From: Rhizobacter sp. SG703
GTDB lineage: Bacteria; Pseudomonadota; Gammaproteobacteria; Burkholderiales; Burkholderiaceae_C
Direction of reading: 5' to 3'
Assembly (NCBI RefSeq): GCF_012275445.1
Contig: NZ_JAAZQK010000001.1
Coordinates: 553,198 to 617,197 of the forward strand
DNA length: 64,000 nucleotides
Shown: positions 47,510 to 61,195 of the stretch, piece after piece
Layout of the letters: every line of letters starts with the position of its first letter
Numbering within the stretch: the first letter of the stretch is position 1
Program-made: the position numbers and the translations under genes
The notes under the pieces: model-generated
The model's database searches: none
What the model saw: only the letters and a program-made list of their open reading frames with translations
What the model was told of the DNA's origin: nothing

Positions 47510-48076
47510 TTGGCATCTGAAAAAGAACTTTCCGATTTCCTCAAGAGCGTCGAGAAACGGGCCTTCAAGCGCGTGGTGTACGCCGTGCGGGATGACGATG
47601 CGGCCCTCGACATCGTCCAGGATTCGATGATCCGGCTGGCCGAGAAATACTTCGACCGTCCGGCCGCGGAACTGCCGCTGGTTTTCCAGCGCATCCTGTC
47701 GAACGCCACCATGGACTGGTTCCGGCGTCAGAAGGTGCGCAATGCGGTGGTACGGAATTTCTCCGAATTCGAATCCGCAAGCGACGACGGGGATTTCGAT
47801 TTGCTGGAAACTCTGGCGGTCCAGGACGACTCCCCCGCCACTGAAAGCGCTGCCGATTCGGTTTCCCGGGCTCAGATCCTGCTAGCCATCGAGGCGCAGG
47901 TGAGCCAGCTTCCGACGCGTCAACGGGAAGCGTTTCTGCTGCGTTACTGGGAGGAACTCGATGTTGCCGAGACTGCCGCCGTGATGGGGTGCTCGGAAGG
48001 AAGCGTGAAGACCCATTGCTCGCGTGCCGTGCATGCCCTGGCCAACGCCCTCAAGTCGAAGGGAATCGAACTATGA
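47510..48076 (+). CDS. ECF-type RNA polymerase sigma factor
   Basis: Region 2 (KRVVYAVRDDDAALDIVQDSMIRLAEKY, quoted in part) and region 4 (LLAIEAQVSQLPTRQREAFL, CSEGSVKTHCSRAVHAL helix-turn-helix) are clear. I chose a TTG start at 47510 because the protein then begins MASEKELSDFLKSVEKRAFK, the usual family N-terminus; an upstream ATG frame to 47384 lacks conserved sequence. 188 residues. It overlaps the next gene (ATGA), which encodes a small membrane protein that could be its anti-sigma factor. Confidence 0.9.
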   Translation: MASEKELSDFLKSVEKRAFKRVVYAVRDDDAALDIVQDSMIRLAEKYFDRPAAELPLVFQRILSNATMDWFRRQKVRNAVVRNFSEFESASDDGDFDLLETLAVQDDSPATESAADSVSRAQILLAIEAQVSQLPTRQREAFLLRYWEELDVAETAAVMGCSEGSVKTHCSRAVHALANALKSKGIEL

Positions 48077-48519
48077 ACAGCCGCCAAATGACAGCACCGC
48101 AGACAGCACCGCACTCCGCCGCCGAACTGGACGCCCTCCAGACCCGCTTCGCACTTCGCCTGTCCGCCCGCCTGACCGAACAATCGCAGGCCGTTTCCCC
48201 CGATATTTCCGAACGCCTGCGCTTCGCGCGCGAGCAGGCGCTCGAGCGCGCCCGCACGAAGCTGGCGGCCGAAACCGCCGGATCGACCTCCCGCTCCGGC
48301 GCGTCGCTCGCATTGCTGGGCGGCTGGGGCGTCAAGATCGCTTCGGTGCTGCCGCTGGTCGTGCTGGCCGCCGGCCTGATCCTGATCCAGCGCTGGCACA
48401 GCAGCTCGCAGATTTCAGCCGCCGCTGAAATCGACGCCAGCCTGCTGTCCGACGACGTGCCGCCGGACGCCTACAGCGATCCGGGCTTCGTGGAATTCCT
48501 CAAGACCCCCCGCGACTGA
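48073..48519 (+). CDS. DUF3619 single-span membrane protein, possible anti-sigma factor
   Basis: 148 residues: a cytoplasmic helical N-terminus (LDALQTRFALRLSARLTEQS, ISERLRFAREQALERAR), one transmembrane helix at about residues 91-111 (IASVLPLVVLAAGLILIQ), and a short acidic periplasmic tail ending FVEFLKTPRD. This fits DUF3619. Coupled by a four-base overlap to the sigma gene, it is placed like an anti-sigma factor, but it lacks a recognisable zinc-binding HxxxCxxC motif. Function inferred from position. Confidence 0.8.
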   Translation: MNSRQMTAPQTAPHSAAELDALQTRFALRLSARLTEQSQAVSPDISERLRFAREQALERARTKLAAETAGSTSRSGASLALLGGWGVKIASVLPLVVLAAGLILIQRWHSSSQISAAAEIDASLLSDDVPPDAYSDPGFVEFLKTPRD

Positions 48520-48530
48520 ACGAGGCGCTC

Positions 48531-49307
48531 GTGATTCGACGCCTCGACAAGGACTCCGCCGTAACCGCGCTGCGCCACCGCTTCGTGCCGCTGCTGGCCG
48601 GTGCATTGCTGGCCTGCGCAGGGCTGGCCTGGTCGCAGCAAGCGCCGCCGGCAGCGGGGACGGGTCCCGCCTGGTCGTCGCTGACCCCGGCACAACAGCA
48701 TGCATTGGCGCCGCTGCAGCACGACTGGAACAGCATCGATGCGCCGCGCCGCCGCAAGTGGATCGAGATCTCGGAACGCTTCGGCAGCTTGCCGCCGGCC
48801 GAGCAGGCCCGCGTGCAGTCGCGCATGGCCGAATGGGCCAAGCTGACGCCGAAGGAGCGCGCCGAGGCCCGGCTGAACTTCAAGGAAGCCCAGCAGGTCG
48901 CGCCGCAGGACCGAAAGTCGCAGTGGGAAGCCTACAAGGCCCTGCCGCCTGACCAGCGCAAGCAGCTGGCCGACCGTGCCGGGAACAAGGCGCCCGCCGC
49001 CAAGGCCGGCAGGGAGCCCGACGGCGACGCGTCGGAAGCCAAGTCGAGCATCGTTCCGAACACCGCCTACGCGGCCCGTCCGAAGGCCGTCGCACCGACG
49101 GTCGCGCAGGCGCAGCCGGGCGCGACCACCAACCTGATCTCCAAGCGCCCCACCCCGCCGGCGCACCAGCAGACCGGCCTGCCGAAGATCGCGACGGCGC
49201 CCGGCCTCGTCGACAGCGCCACGCTGCTGCCCAAGCGCGGACCGCAGGCCGCCGCGACCCGCTCGGTCGCCGCGTCGGCCCCGGCGTCCGGCAAGCCGAA
49301 CCGATGA
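48531..49307 (+). CDS. DUF3106 exported protein
   Basis: GTG start with GAGG five bases upstream. Signal-like N-terminal hydrophobic stretch (FVPLLAGALLACAGLAWSQQ), then the helical DUF3106 core with repeated W-x-x-L-T/P-x-x-Q/R patterns (AWSSLTPAQQHAL, KWIEISERFGSLPPAEQARV, EWAKLTPKERAEARLNF). A long Ala/Pro/Lys-rich low-complexity tail follows (residues about 150-258). Third gene of the sigma-factor cluster; probably a periplasmic member of that stress or envelope regulon. Molecular function unknown. Confidence 0.8.
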   Translation: MIRRLDKDSAVTALRHRFVPLLAGALLACAGLAWSQQAPPAAGTGPAWSSLTPAQQHALAPLQHDWNSIDAPRRRKWIEISERFGSLPPAEQARVQSRMAEWAKLTPKERAEARLNFKEAQQVAPQDRKSQWEAYKALPPDQRKQLADRAGNKAPAAKAGREPDGDASEAKSSIVPNTAYAARPKAVAPTVAQAQPGATTNLISKRPTPPAHQQTGLPKIATAPGLVDSATLLPKRGPQAAATRSVAASAPASGKPNR

Positions 49308-49843
49308 ATTCGACGCCAGCGCTGGCCGCCGCCCCGCTGCGCGCGCCCAGCCTGAAGCGCCGCATGGCCAGCTTCGTCTACGAGGCGCTGATCCTGTTCG
49401 GCATCGGCCTGATCCCCGGCGCGATCGGCGCGCTCTTCGTCGCCATCACCGGCCGTGAGCATGGCGTGGAGCTGCGCTACATCGCCTTCATCATCTACGG
49501 CCTCTATTTCACCTGGTTCTGGTCGCGCCGCGGCCAGACGCTGCCGATGCAGACCTGGCGCATCCGCGTCGTCGCGGCCGACGGCCGGCCGCTGTCGCAG
49601 TGGCATGCGCTGGCCCGCTACTTCGCCAGCTGGGTCTGGATCGCGCCCGCCTGGGCGCTCGCGCGGCTGAACGGCTGGGCCGGCAAGGAGATGTTCGGCG
49701 CGATCGGCGTCGGCATCGTCGCCTACGCATTGCTCGCGCTGCTGCACCCGCAGCGCCAGTTCTGGCACGACGCGCTGTGCGGCACCCGCCTCGTCGACGT
49801 CCCGCCCACCCCGCCTGCCGTTCCTCCCGCGCACCCTGCCTGA
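49304..49843 (+). CDS. RDD-family membrane protein
   Basis: Three to four predicted membrane helices (LILFGIGLIPGAIGALFVAI, YIAFIIYGLYFTWFW, SWVWIAPAWALARL) and the RDD-family features PSLKRRMASFVYEALIL near the start and RQFWHDALCGTRLVD at the end. 179 residues. The family is widespread and may take part in transport; no specific substrate is known. Its ATG overlaps the DUF3106 stop, so it belongs to the same transcript. Confidence 0.88.
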   Translation: MNSTPALAAAPLRAPSLKRRMASFVYEALILFGIGLIPGAIGALFVAITGREHGVELRYIAFIIYGLYFTWFWSRRGQTLPMQTWRIRVVAADGRPLSQWHALARYFASWVWIAPAWALARLNGWAGKEMFGAIGVGIVAYALLALLHPQRQFWHDALCGTRLVDVPPTPPAVPPAHPA

Positions 49844-49886
49844 GCGCGCATCGGGCCGTCATCGGCTCAGGGCACAATCGCGGCCC

Positions 49887-50267
49887 ATGACGAATCCCTA
49901 CAAAGGACGCACCGGTCTGGAACGCGTGATCCGCGCCACCGGCTACTCCATCGAAGGCCTGAAAACGGCCTACCACGGCGAGAGCGCCTTCCGCCAGGAA
50001 ACCTGGCTCGCCGTCTTCCTGCTGCCCGCCGCGCTGTGGCTCGGCCGCACCTGGATCGAGACCGCGCTGCTGGCCGGATCGGTCCTGCTGGTGCTGATCG
50101 TCGAGCTGCTGAATTCCGGCATCGAGGCGGTGGTCGACCGGGTCTCGTTCGAACTGCACGACCTCTCCAAGCGCGCCAAGGACCTGGCCAGCGCTGCGGT
50201 GTTCCTGTCGCTGATGCTGTGCGGCGGTATCTGGCTCGCGGCGCTGTGGCACCGCTTCATGCCATGA
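49887..50267 (+). CDS. dgkA: diacylglycerol kinase DgkA
   Basis: Small trimeric membrane kinase that recycles diacylglycerol to phosphatidic acid. Three membrane helices; the catalytic segment VELLNSGIEAVVDRVSFELH carries the conserved Glu and Asn residues, and AYHGESAFRQE is the amphipathic N-terminal surface helix. 126 residues, usual. The stop overlaps the next start (ATGA). Confidence 0.95.
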   Translation: MTNPYKGRTGLERVIRATGYSIEGLKTAYHGESAFRQETWLAVFLLPAALWLGRTWIETALLAGSVLLVLIVELLNSGIEAVVDRVSFELHDLSKRAKDLASAAVFLSLMLCGGIWLAALWHRFMP

Positions 50268-50857
50268 GCACGCACGCGCCTTTCTCGCTGTGCGTCTACT
50301 GCGGCTCGCGCAGCGGCACCGACCCGGCCCATGAAGCCGCGGCCCGCCGCGTCGGCACGCTGATCGGCGAGCGCGGCTGGCGGCTGGTGTACGGCGGCGG
50401 CCGCGCCGGCCTGATGGGCGTGGTCGCCGACGCCACGCTGGAGGCCGGCGGCACGGCGGTCGGCGTGATCCCGCAGGCGCTGATGTCGCGCGAACTGGGC
50501 CACACCGGGCTGACCGAGCTGCACGTGGTCGACACGATGCACCAGCGCAAGCAGATGATGGCCGAGCGCGCCAGCGCGTTCCTGGCGCTGCCGGGCGGCA
50601 TCGGCACCTTCGAGGAATTGTTCGAGGTCTGGACCTGGCGCCAGCTCGGCTACCACGACCAGCCGATCGGGCTGCTCAATGTCGCCGGCTACTACGACGA
50701 CCTGCTGGCCTTCCTCGCCCGGTCCATCGACAGCGGCTTCCTGTCGACGGCGCAGCACGAACTGCTGAACGTCGGCGACGATGCCGCCGCCCTGCTGACG
50801 CAGCTCGCGTCGCTCGCCGCGACGGCGCACCGGCCCGACGACTATCGGTCGATCTGA
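50264..50857 (+). CDS. LOG-family protein (TIGR00730-type), putative cytokinin riboside phosphoribohydrolase
   Basis: Rossmann-like fold with CVYCGSRSG near the start, the nucleotide loop VYGGGRAGLMGVVADA, and the catalytic PGGIGTFEELFEVWTW motif (LOG consensus PGGxGTxxE). Enzymes of this family cleave nucleoside monophosphates to base and ribose 5-phosphate. 197 residues from ATG 50264. Coupled to dgkA by overlap although the functions seem unrelated. Confidence 0.92.
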   Translation: MSTHAPFSLCVYCGSRSGTDPAHEAAARRVGTLIGERGWRLVYGGGRAGLMGVVADATLEAGGTAVGVIPQALMSRELGHTGLTELHVVDTMHQRKQMMAERASAFLALPGGIGTFEELFEVWTWRQLGYHDQPIGLLNVAGYYDDLLAFLARSIDSGFLSTAQHELLNVGDDAAALLTQLASLAATAHRPDDYRSI

Positions 50858-50881
50858 CGCTCGAGGAAAAACCGGCCCATG

Positions 50882-50905
50882 AAAAAGGCCCGCTCGCGGC
50901 GGGCC
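50882..50905 (-). terminator. terminator of the nadE-glnB operon
   Basis: GGCCCGC (50887-50893) and GCGGGCC (50899-50905), loop TCGCG. On the minus strand it is followed by TTTTT. It sits between converging genes and may also end the plus-strand LOG transcript. Confidence 0.8.
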
Positions 50906-50926
50906 CCATTCCGGTGCAAGCGTGCT

Positions 50927-52974
<2,048 letters not shown>

Positions 52975-52985
52975 AGACCCGCGAT

Positions 52986-54200
52986 ATGCCTGCGAAAAAG
53001 AGCTCGAAAGATTATGTCATCCGGGTCGCCGCCGACCCCGGCGAGATCGACGCCGCGCAGTGGAACGCGCTGCTCGATGCGCAGCCGTCGGCGGCGCCGT
53101 TCATGCGGCATGAGTACCTCGCGGCACTGCACGCGTCGGCGAGCGCGGTGGCCGAGACCGGCTGGATGCCGCAGTTCCTGCTGATCGAAGACGGCGACGG
53201 GGACCAGCGCACGCTCGCCGCCGCTTGCCCGCTGTACCTGAAGGACCATTCGTACGGCGAGTACGTCTTCGACTGGGCCTGGGCCGACGCCTACCAGCGC
53301 CATGGCCTGCGCTACTACCCGAAGCTGCTCAGCGCGGTGCCGTTCACGCCGGTACCCGGCCCGCGGCTGATGGCGCGCGACGACGGCTCGCGGCGCGCGC
53401 TGCTGTCCGCGATGATGCGCATCGCGCACGACGCGTCGCTGTCGTCGGCCCACGTGCTGTTCCTCGACGAACGCGACCAGCAGGCGGCGCGCGACACCGG
53501 CTGGATGATGCGCAGCACCGTGCAGTTCCACTGGGTCAACCGCGAACCGCAGCCGTACGCCGACTTCACCGATTTCCTCGCCAGCCTGCAGCGCGAGAAG
53601 CGCAAGAAGATCCAGCAGGAGCGCCGCCGCGTCGCCGAGGCCGGTGTCAGCTTCACGACCCATGCCGGCGCCGGGATCGACGAGGCGATGTGGGACTTCT
53701 TCTACCGCTGCTACGTCCGCACCTACCGCGCGCACCACTCCACGCCCTACCTGACGCGCGACTTCTTCGCCCGCATGGCCCGCACGATGCCCGAGAACTG
53801 GGTGCTGTTCGTCGCCTGGAAAGACGGCGAGCGCATCGCGGTGTCGCTGATCGGCGTCGATGCCGCGCGCGGCGTGGCCTATGGCCGCTACTGGGGCGCG
53901 ACCGAGCACATCTCCTGCCTGCACTTCGAGGCCTGCTACTACCAGCCGCTTGCGTGGTGCATCGCGCACGGCTTGCGGCGCTTCGAAGGCGGCGCGCAGG
54001 GCGAGCACAAGATGGCGCGCGGCCTGCTGCCGGTGCAGACCTGGTCGGCCCACTGGCTGGCGCACCCGCAGTTCGCCGAGGCGGTCGGCGACTTCCTCGC
54101 GCGCGAAGGCTCGGCGGTCGAGGGCTACATCGACGAATTGAACGAGCGCCTGCCGTTCAAGCAGGCGCCCGCCGCATCAGCCGGCAGCGCAGCCGACTGA
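52986..54200 (+). CDS. GNAT/FemAB-like acyltransferase (peptidogalycan-type, DUF482 group)
   Basis: A 404-residue protein with two GNAT-like halves: N-terminal substrate-side half (WNALLDAQPSAAPFMRHEYL, CPLYLKDHSYGEYVFDWAWA) and C-terminal half (FLASLQREKRKKIQQERRRV, PENWVLFVAWKDGERIAVSL). The signature HFEACYYQPLAWCIAHGLRR followed by EGGAQGEHKMARG is that of the family once named peptidogalycan biosynthesis proteins. The substrate is unknown. It starts 11 bases from nadE in the opposite direction and ends right at the converging peptidase gene. Confidence 0.85.
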   Translation: MPAKKSSKDYVIRVAADPGEIDAAQWNALLDAQPSAAPFMRHEYLAALHASASAVAETGWMPQFLLIEDGDGDQRTLAAACPLYLKDHSYGEYVFDWAWADAYQRHGLRYYPKLLSAVPFTPVPGPRLMARDDGSRRALLSAMMRIAHDASLSSAHVLFLDERDQQAARDTGWMMRSTVQFHWVNREPQPYADFTDFLASLQREKRKKIQQERRRVAEAGVSFTTHAGAGIDEAMWDFFYRCYVRTYRAHHSTPYLTRDFFARMARTMPENWVLFVAWKDGERIAVSLIGVDAARGVAYGRYWGATEHISCLHFEACYYQPLAWCIAHGLRRFEGGAQGEHKMARGLLPVQTWSAHWLAHPQFAEAVGDFLAREGSAVEGYIDELNERLPFKQAPAASAGSAAD

Positions 54201-56921
<2,721 letters not shown>

Positions 56922-56997
56922 GGGCGGCTCATGGAAGCGAAGGGCGCAGTGTAGAGCGCCCTCTTCCACGGAGGTTCCGCGAGGTCCGAGGCCATGC

Positions 56998-57021
56998 AAA
57001 AGGGGAGCACGCGGCTCCCCT
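56998..57021 (-). terminator. terminator of ppa
   Basis: AGGGGAGC (57001-57008) and GCTCCCCT (57014-57021), loop ACGCG, followed on the minus strand by TTTT. It separates ppa from the peptidase gene. Confidence 0.75.
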
Positions 57022-57054
57022 GGTTCTTCATGTCCGTTCGTGACGGCGTGTGGC

Positions 57055-57600
57055 TCAGGCCTTCGCGGCGCCAGCCTTCTGGTACGCGGCGAGGCCGTTG
57101 CTGATTTCGGCCTTGGCCGATTCCGGGCCTTCCCAGCCGGTCACCTTGACCCACTTGCCGGCCTCGAGGTCCTTGTAGTGCTCGAAGAAATGCTGGATCG
57201 CCTTCAGGCGCATCTGGTTGATGTCTTCGGGCTTCTGCCAGTGGGTGTAGATCGGCAGCACCTTGTCGATCGGCACCGCGAGCAGCTTGCTGTCGCCGCC
57301 GGCTTCGTCTTCCATCTTCAGCACGCCGATCGGGCGGCAGGTGACGACCACGCCGGGCGACAGCGGGAACGGGGTGATGACGAGCACGTCGACCGGGTCT
57401 CCGTCGTCGGACAGCGTCTGCGGCACATAGCCGTAGTTGCAGGGGTAGTGCATCGCGGTCGTCATGAAGCGGTCGACGAACAGCGCGCCGCTTTCCTTGT
57501 CGACCTCGTACTTGATCGGGTCGGCGTTCATCGGGATCTCGATGATCACGTTGAACTGCTCGGGCGCCTTGGCGCCGGGGGGGACTTTGTGCAGGCTCAT
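57055..57600 (-). CDS. ppa: soluble inorganic pyrophosphatase
   Basis: Family I cytoplasmic pyrophosphatase, driving biosynthetic reactions by removing PPi. The signature [15 protein letters not shown] carries the metal-binding aspartates; [17 protein letters not shown] and [11 protein letters not shown] are typical. 181 residues. It lies divergent to the membrane pyrophosphatase hppA, so both PPi-consuming systems share one control region. Confidence 0.97.
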   Translation of the reverse strand: MSLHKVPPGAKAPEQFNVIIEIPMNADPIKYEVDKESGALFVDRFMTTAMHYPCNYGYVPQTLSDDGDPVDVLVITPFPLSPGVVVTCRPIGVLKMEDEAGGDSKLLAVPIDKVLPIYTHWQKPEDINQMRLKAIQHFFEHYKDLEAGKWVKVTGWEGPESAKAEISNGLAAYQKAGAAKA

Positions 57601-57904
57601 GAAGTTCTCTTGAATGAAGCAGGGATCTCGCGAGGGATAACCCGGATTTTAGCCGCGCGCCCCGCTCCCGCCTTTCGCGCAGCTGACGGCGCGGTCCGCT
57701 GGAAAACACCATGACGGGTTTCGTTGCCTTCAAGGCGGGTCATCCCGTAGCATGCGCCGCAGACCCGTCAGGGCTCACTGAAGCCTTCGTGCTGCGCACT
57801 CCGGTGTTTGCCCTTGGGGCGGCCCGGCGGCCTCACGCGGCCCTGTGCAGTCGGGCACGACTCTCGATTCCGATCATCAACGAACGAACGAGGAAGGAGA
57901 CCTG
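57601..57904. promoter_or_regulatory. divergent control region of ppa and hppA
   Basis: This 304-base gap must hold promoters for both pyrophosphatase genes. TGACGGGT (57712-57719) and ACCCGTCA (57763-57770) are exact reverse complements 43 bases apart and could form a hairpin or a paired regulator site. A weak plus-strand TTGCCT … TAGCAT pair lies at about 57724-57751. The hppA ribosome site AAGGAG is clear at its 3' end. No convincing gene is present. Confidence 0.4.
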
Positions 57905-60103
<2,199 letters not shown>

Positions 60104-60124
60104 GGCATCGGGCGGCCTGAAAGC

Positions 60125-60155
60125 AAAAAGCCCGGCACCTTTCGGTACCGGGCTT
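60125..60155. terminator. bidirectional terminator between hppA and tRNA-Pro
   Basis: AAGCCCGG (60128-60135) and CCGGGCTT (60148-60155) with inner ACC/GGT pairing. On the minus strand it is followed by TTTTTG, ending the tRNA-Pro transcript; it also lies 21 bases past the hppA stop. Confidence 0.75.
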
Positions 60156-60168
60156 CGCTGTTCTTCTT

Positions 60169-60245
60169 TGGTCGGGGTGGCGGGATTCGAACTCGCGACC
60201 CCTTGCACCCCATGCAAGTGCGCTACCAGGCTGCGCTACACCCCG
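60169..60245 (-). tRNA. tRNA-Pro (GGG)
   Basis: Complete 77-base cloverleaf: acceptor CGGGGTG/CACCCCG, D-arm GCGCAGCCTGGTAGCGC, anticodon arm CTTGC-ATGGGGT-GCAAG with anticodon GGG, T-arm GCGAGTTCGAATCCCGC, discriminator A and encoded CCA. Downstream of merR in the same direction. Confidence 0.95.
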
Positions 60246-60287
60246 ACGTAAGCCGCGCAGTATAGCGTGGAAATCTGGTGGTTCCCG

Positions 60288-60779
60288 TCATGCGACGAGC
60301 AGATGGCGGATCGAGATCAGCTCTTCGCGCATCTGCGTCATCGACACCTCGTCGACGATCACGACCGGTTGCGGAATGGGCGCGTCTTCGGGCTCGGCAG
60401 CCAGCGGCAATTCAGAGTCGGGACCGGCCGCATCGAGTTCGGCATCCAGTTCACCGTCGAGCTCCGCATCCTGGCTGTCCGGCGCTCCGGCCGGTGCCAG
60501 CGAAGACGACGACGCCCGCGAGTGGACCAGCTCGGTGAGCCGGTTGCGGGCTCCGCTGATCGTGAACCCCTGCTCGTACAGCAGTTCGCGGATGCGCCGG
60601 ATCAGCAGCACCTCGTGGTGCTGGTAGTAGCGCCGGTTGCCCCGGCGCTTCATCGGCTTCAGCTGCGTGAACTCCTGTTCCCAATAGCGCAGCACGTACG
60701 GCTTCACGCCGCACAAATCACTCACCTCACCAATGGTGAAGTAGCGTTTGGCAGGGATGGCGGGAAGCGCTTTCTCCAT
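60288..60779 (-). CDS. MerR-family transcriptional regulator
   Basis: N-terminal winged helix (KRYFTIGEVSDLCGVKPYVL, RYWEQEFTQLKPMKRRGNRR) of the MerR class. Then a helical dimerisation segment (VLLIRRIRELLYEQGFTISG) and a long acidic Asp/Glu/Ala/Pro-rich tail with no cysteines for metal sensing. 163 residues. This is the MerR-like gene normally found after ihfA in the pheST-ihfA operon of proteobacteria. Target genes unknown. Confidence 0.92.
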   Translation of the reverse strand: MEKALPAIPAKRYFTIGEVSDLCGVKPYVLRYWEQEFTQLKPMKRRGNRRYYQHHEVLLIRRIRELLYEQGFTISGARNRLTELVHSRASSSSLAPAGAPDSQDAELDGELDAELDAAGPDSELPLAAEPEDAPIPQPVVIVDEVSMTQMREELISIRHLLVA

Positions 60780-60814
60780 TGAAATCAAGGAGTTCGAGAG
60801 AGAAAGCTAAGACT

Positions 60815-61183
60815 TTACTCGAAGTCGTCACCCGCCGGTATGTCGCCCTGCACAACTCCCTTCAGTTTGTGACTTGCGTGAAACGTTACAACATTCCTCG
60901 CCTTGATCGGTATCGATTCCCCGGTCCGGGGATTGCGCCCGGGCCGCGGCGCCTTGCGCCGGATGTTGAAATTACCGAATCCCGACAGCTTCACGTCCTC
61001 GCCCTTCACCAGCGTGCCGTGGATGATGTCGAAGAAGGCCTCGACCATGTCCTTCGATTCGCGCTTGTTCAGGCCCAGCCGCTCGAACAGCAACTCGGCC
61101 AGCTCGGCCTTGGTCAGCGTCGGCGTCTCGAGCGTCGGCAGCAGCACGCGCGGCGGGGATTTGTCGTCGTTGTGATCGTCCAT
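60815..61183 (-). CDS. ihfA: integration host factor alpha subunit
   Basis: DNA-bending protein, partner of IhfB. The HU/IHF fold is complete: [60 protein letters not shown] with the intercalating proline of the beta arm. 122 residues with a short extra N-terminus ([16 protein letters not shown]). 12 bases downstream of pheT, as in enterobacteria. Confidence 0.97.
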   Translation of the reverse strand: MDDHNDDKSPPRVLLPTLETPTLTKAELAELLFERLGLNKRESKDMVEAFFDIIHGTLVKGEDVKLSGFGNFNIRRKAPRPGRNPRTGESIPIKARNVVTFHASHKLKGVVQGDIPAGDDFE

Positions 61184-61195
61184 CGCGGCCTCCGC

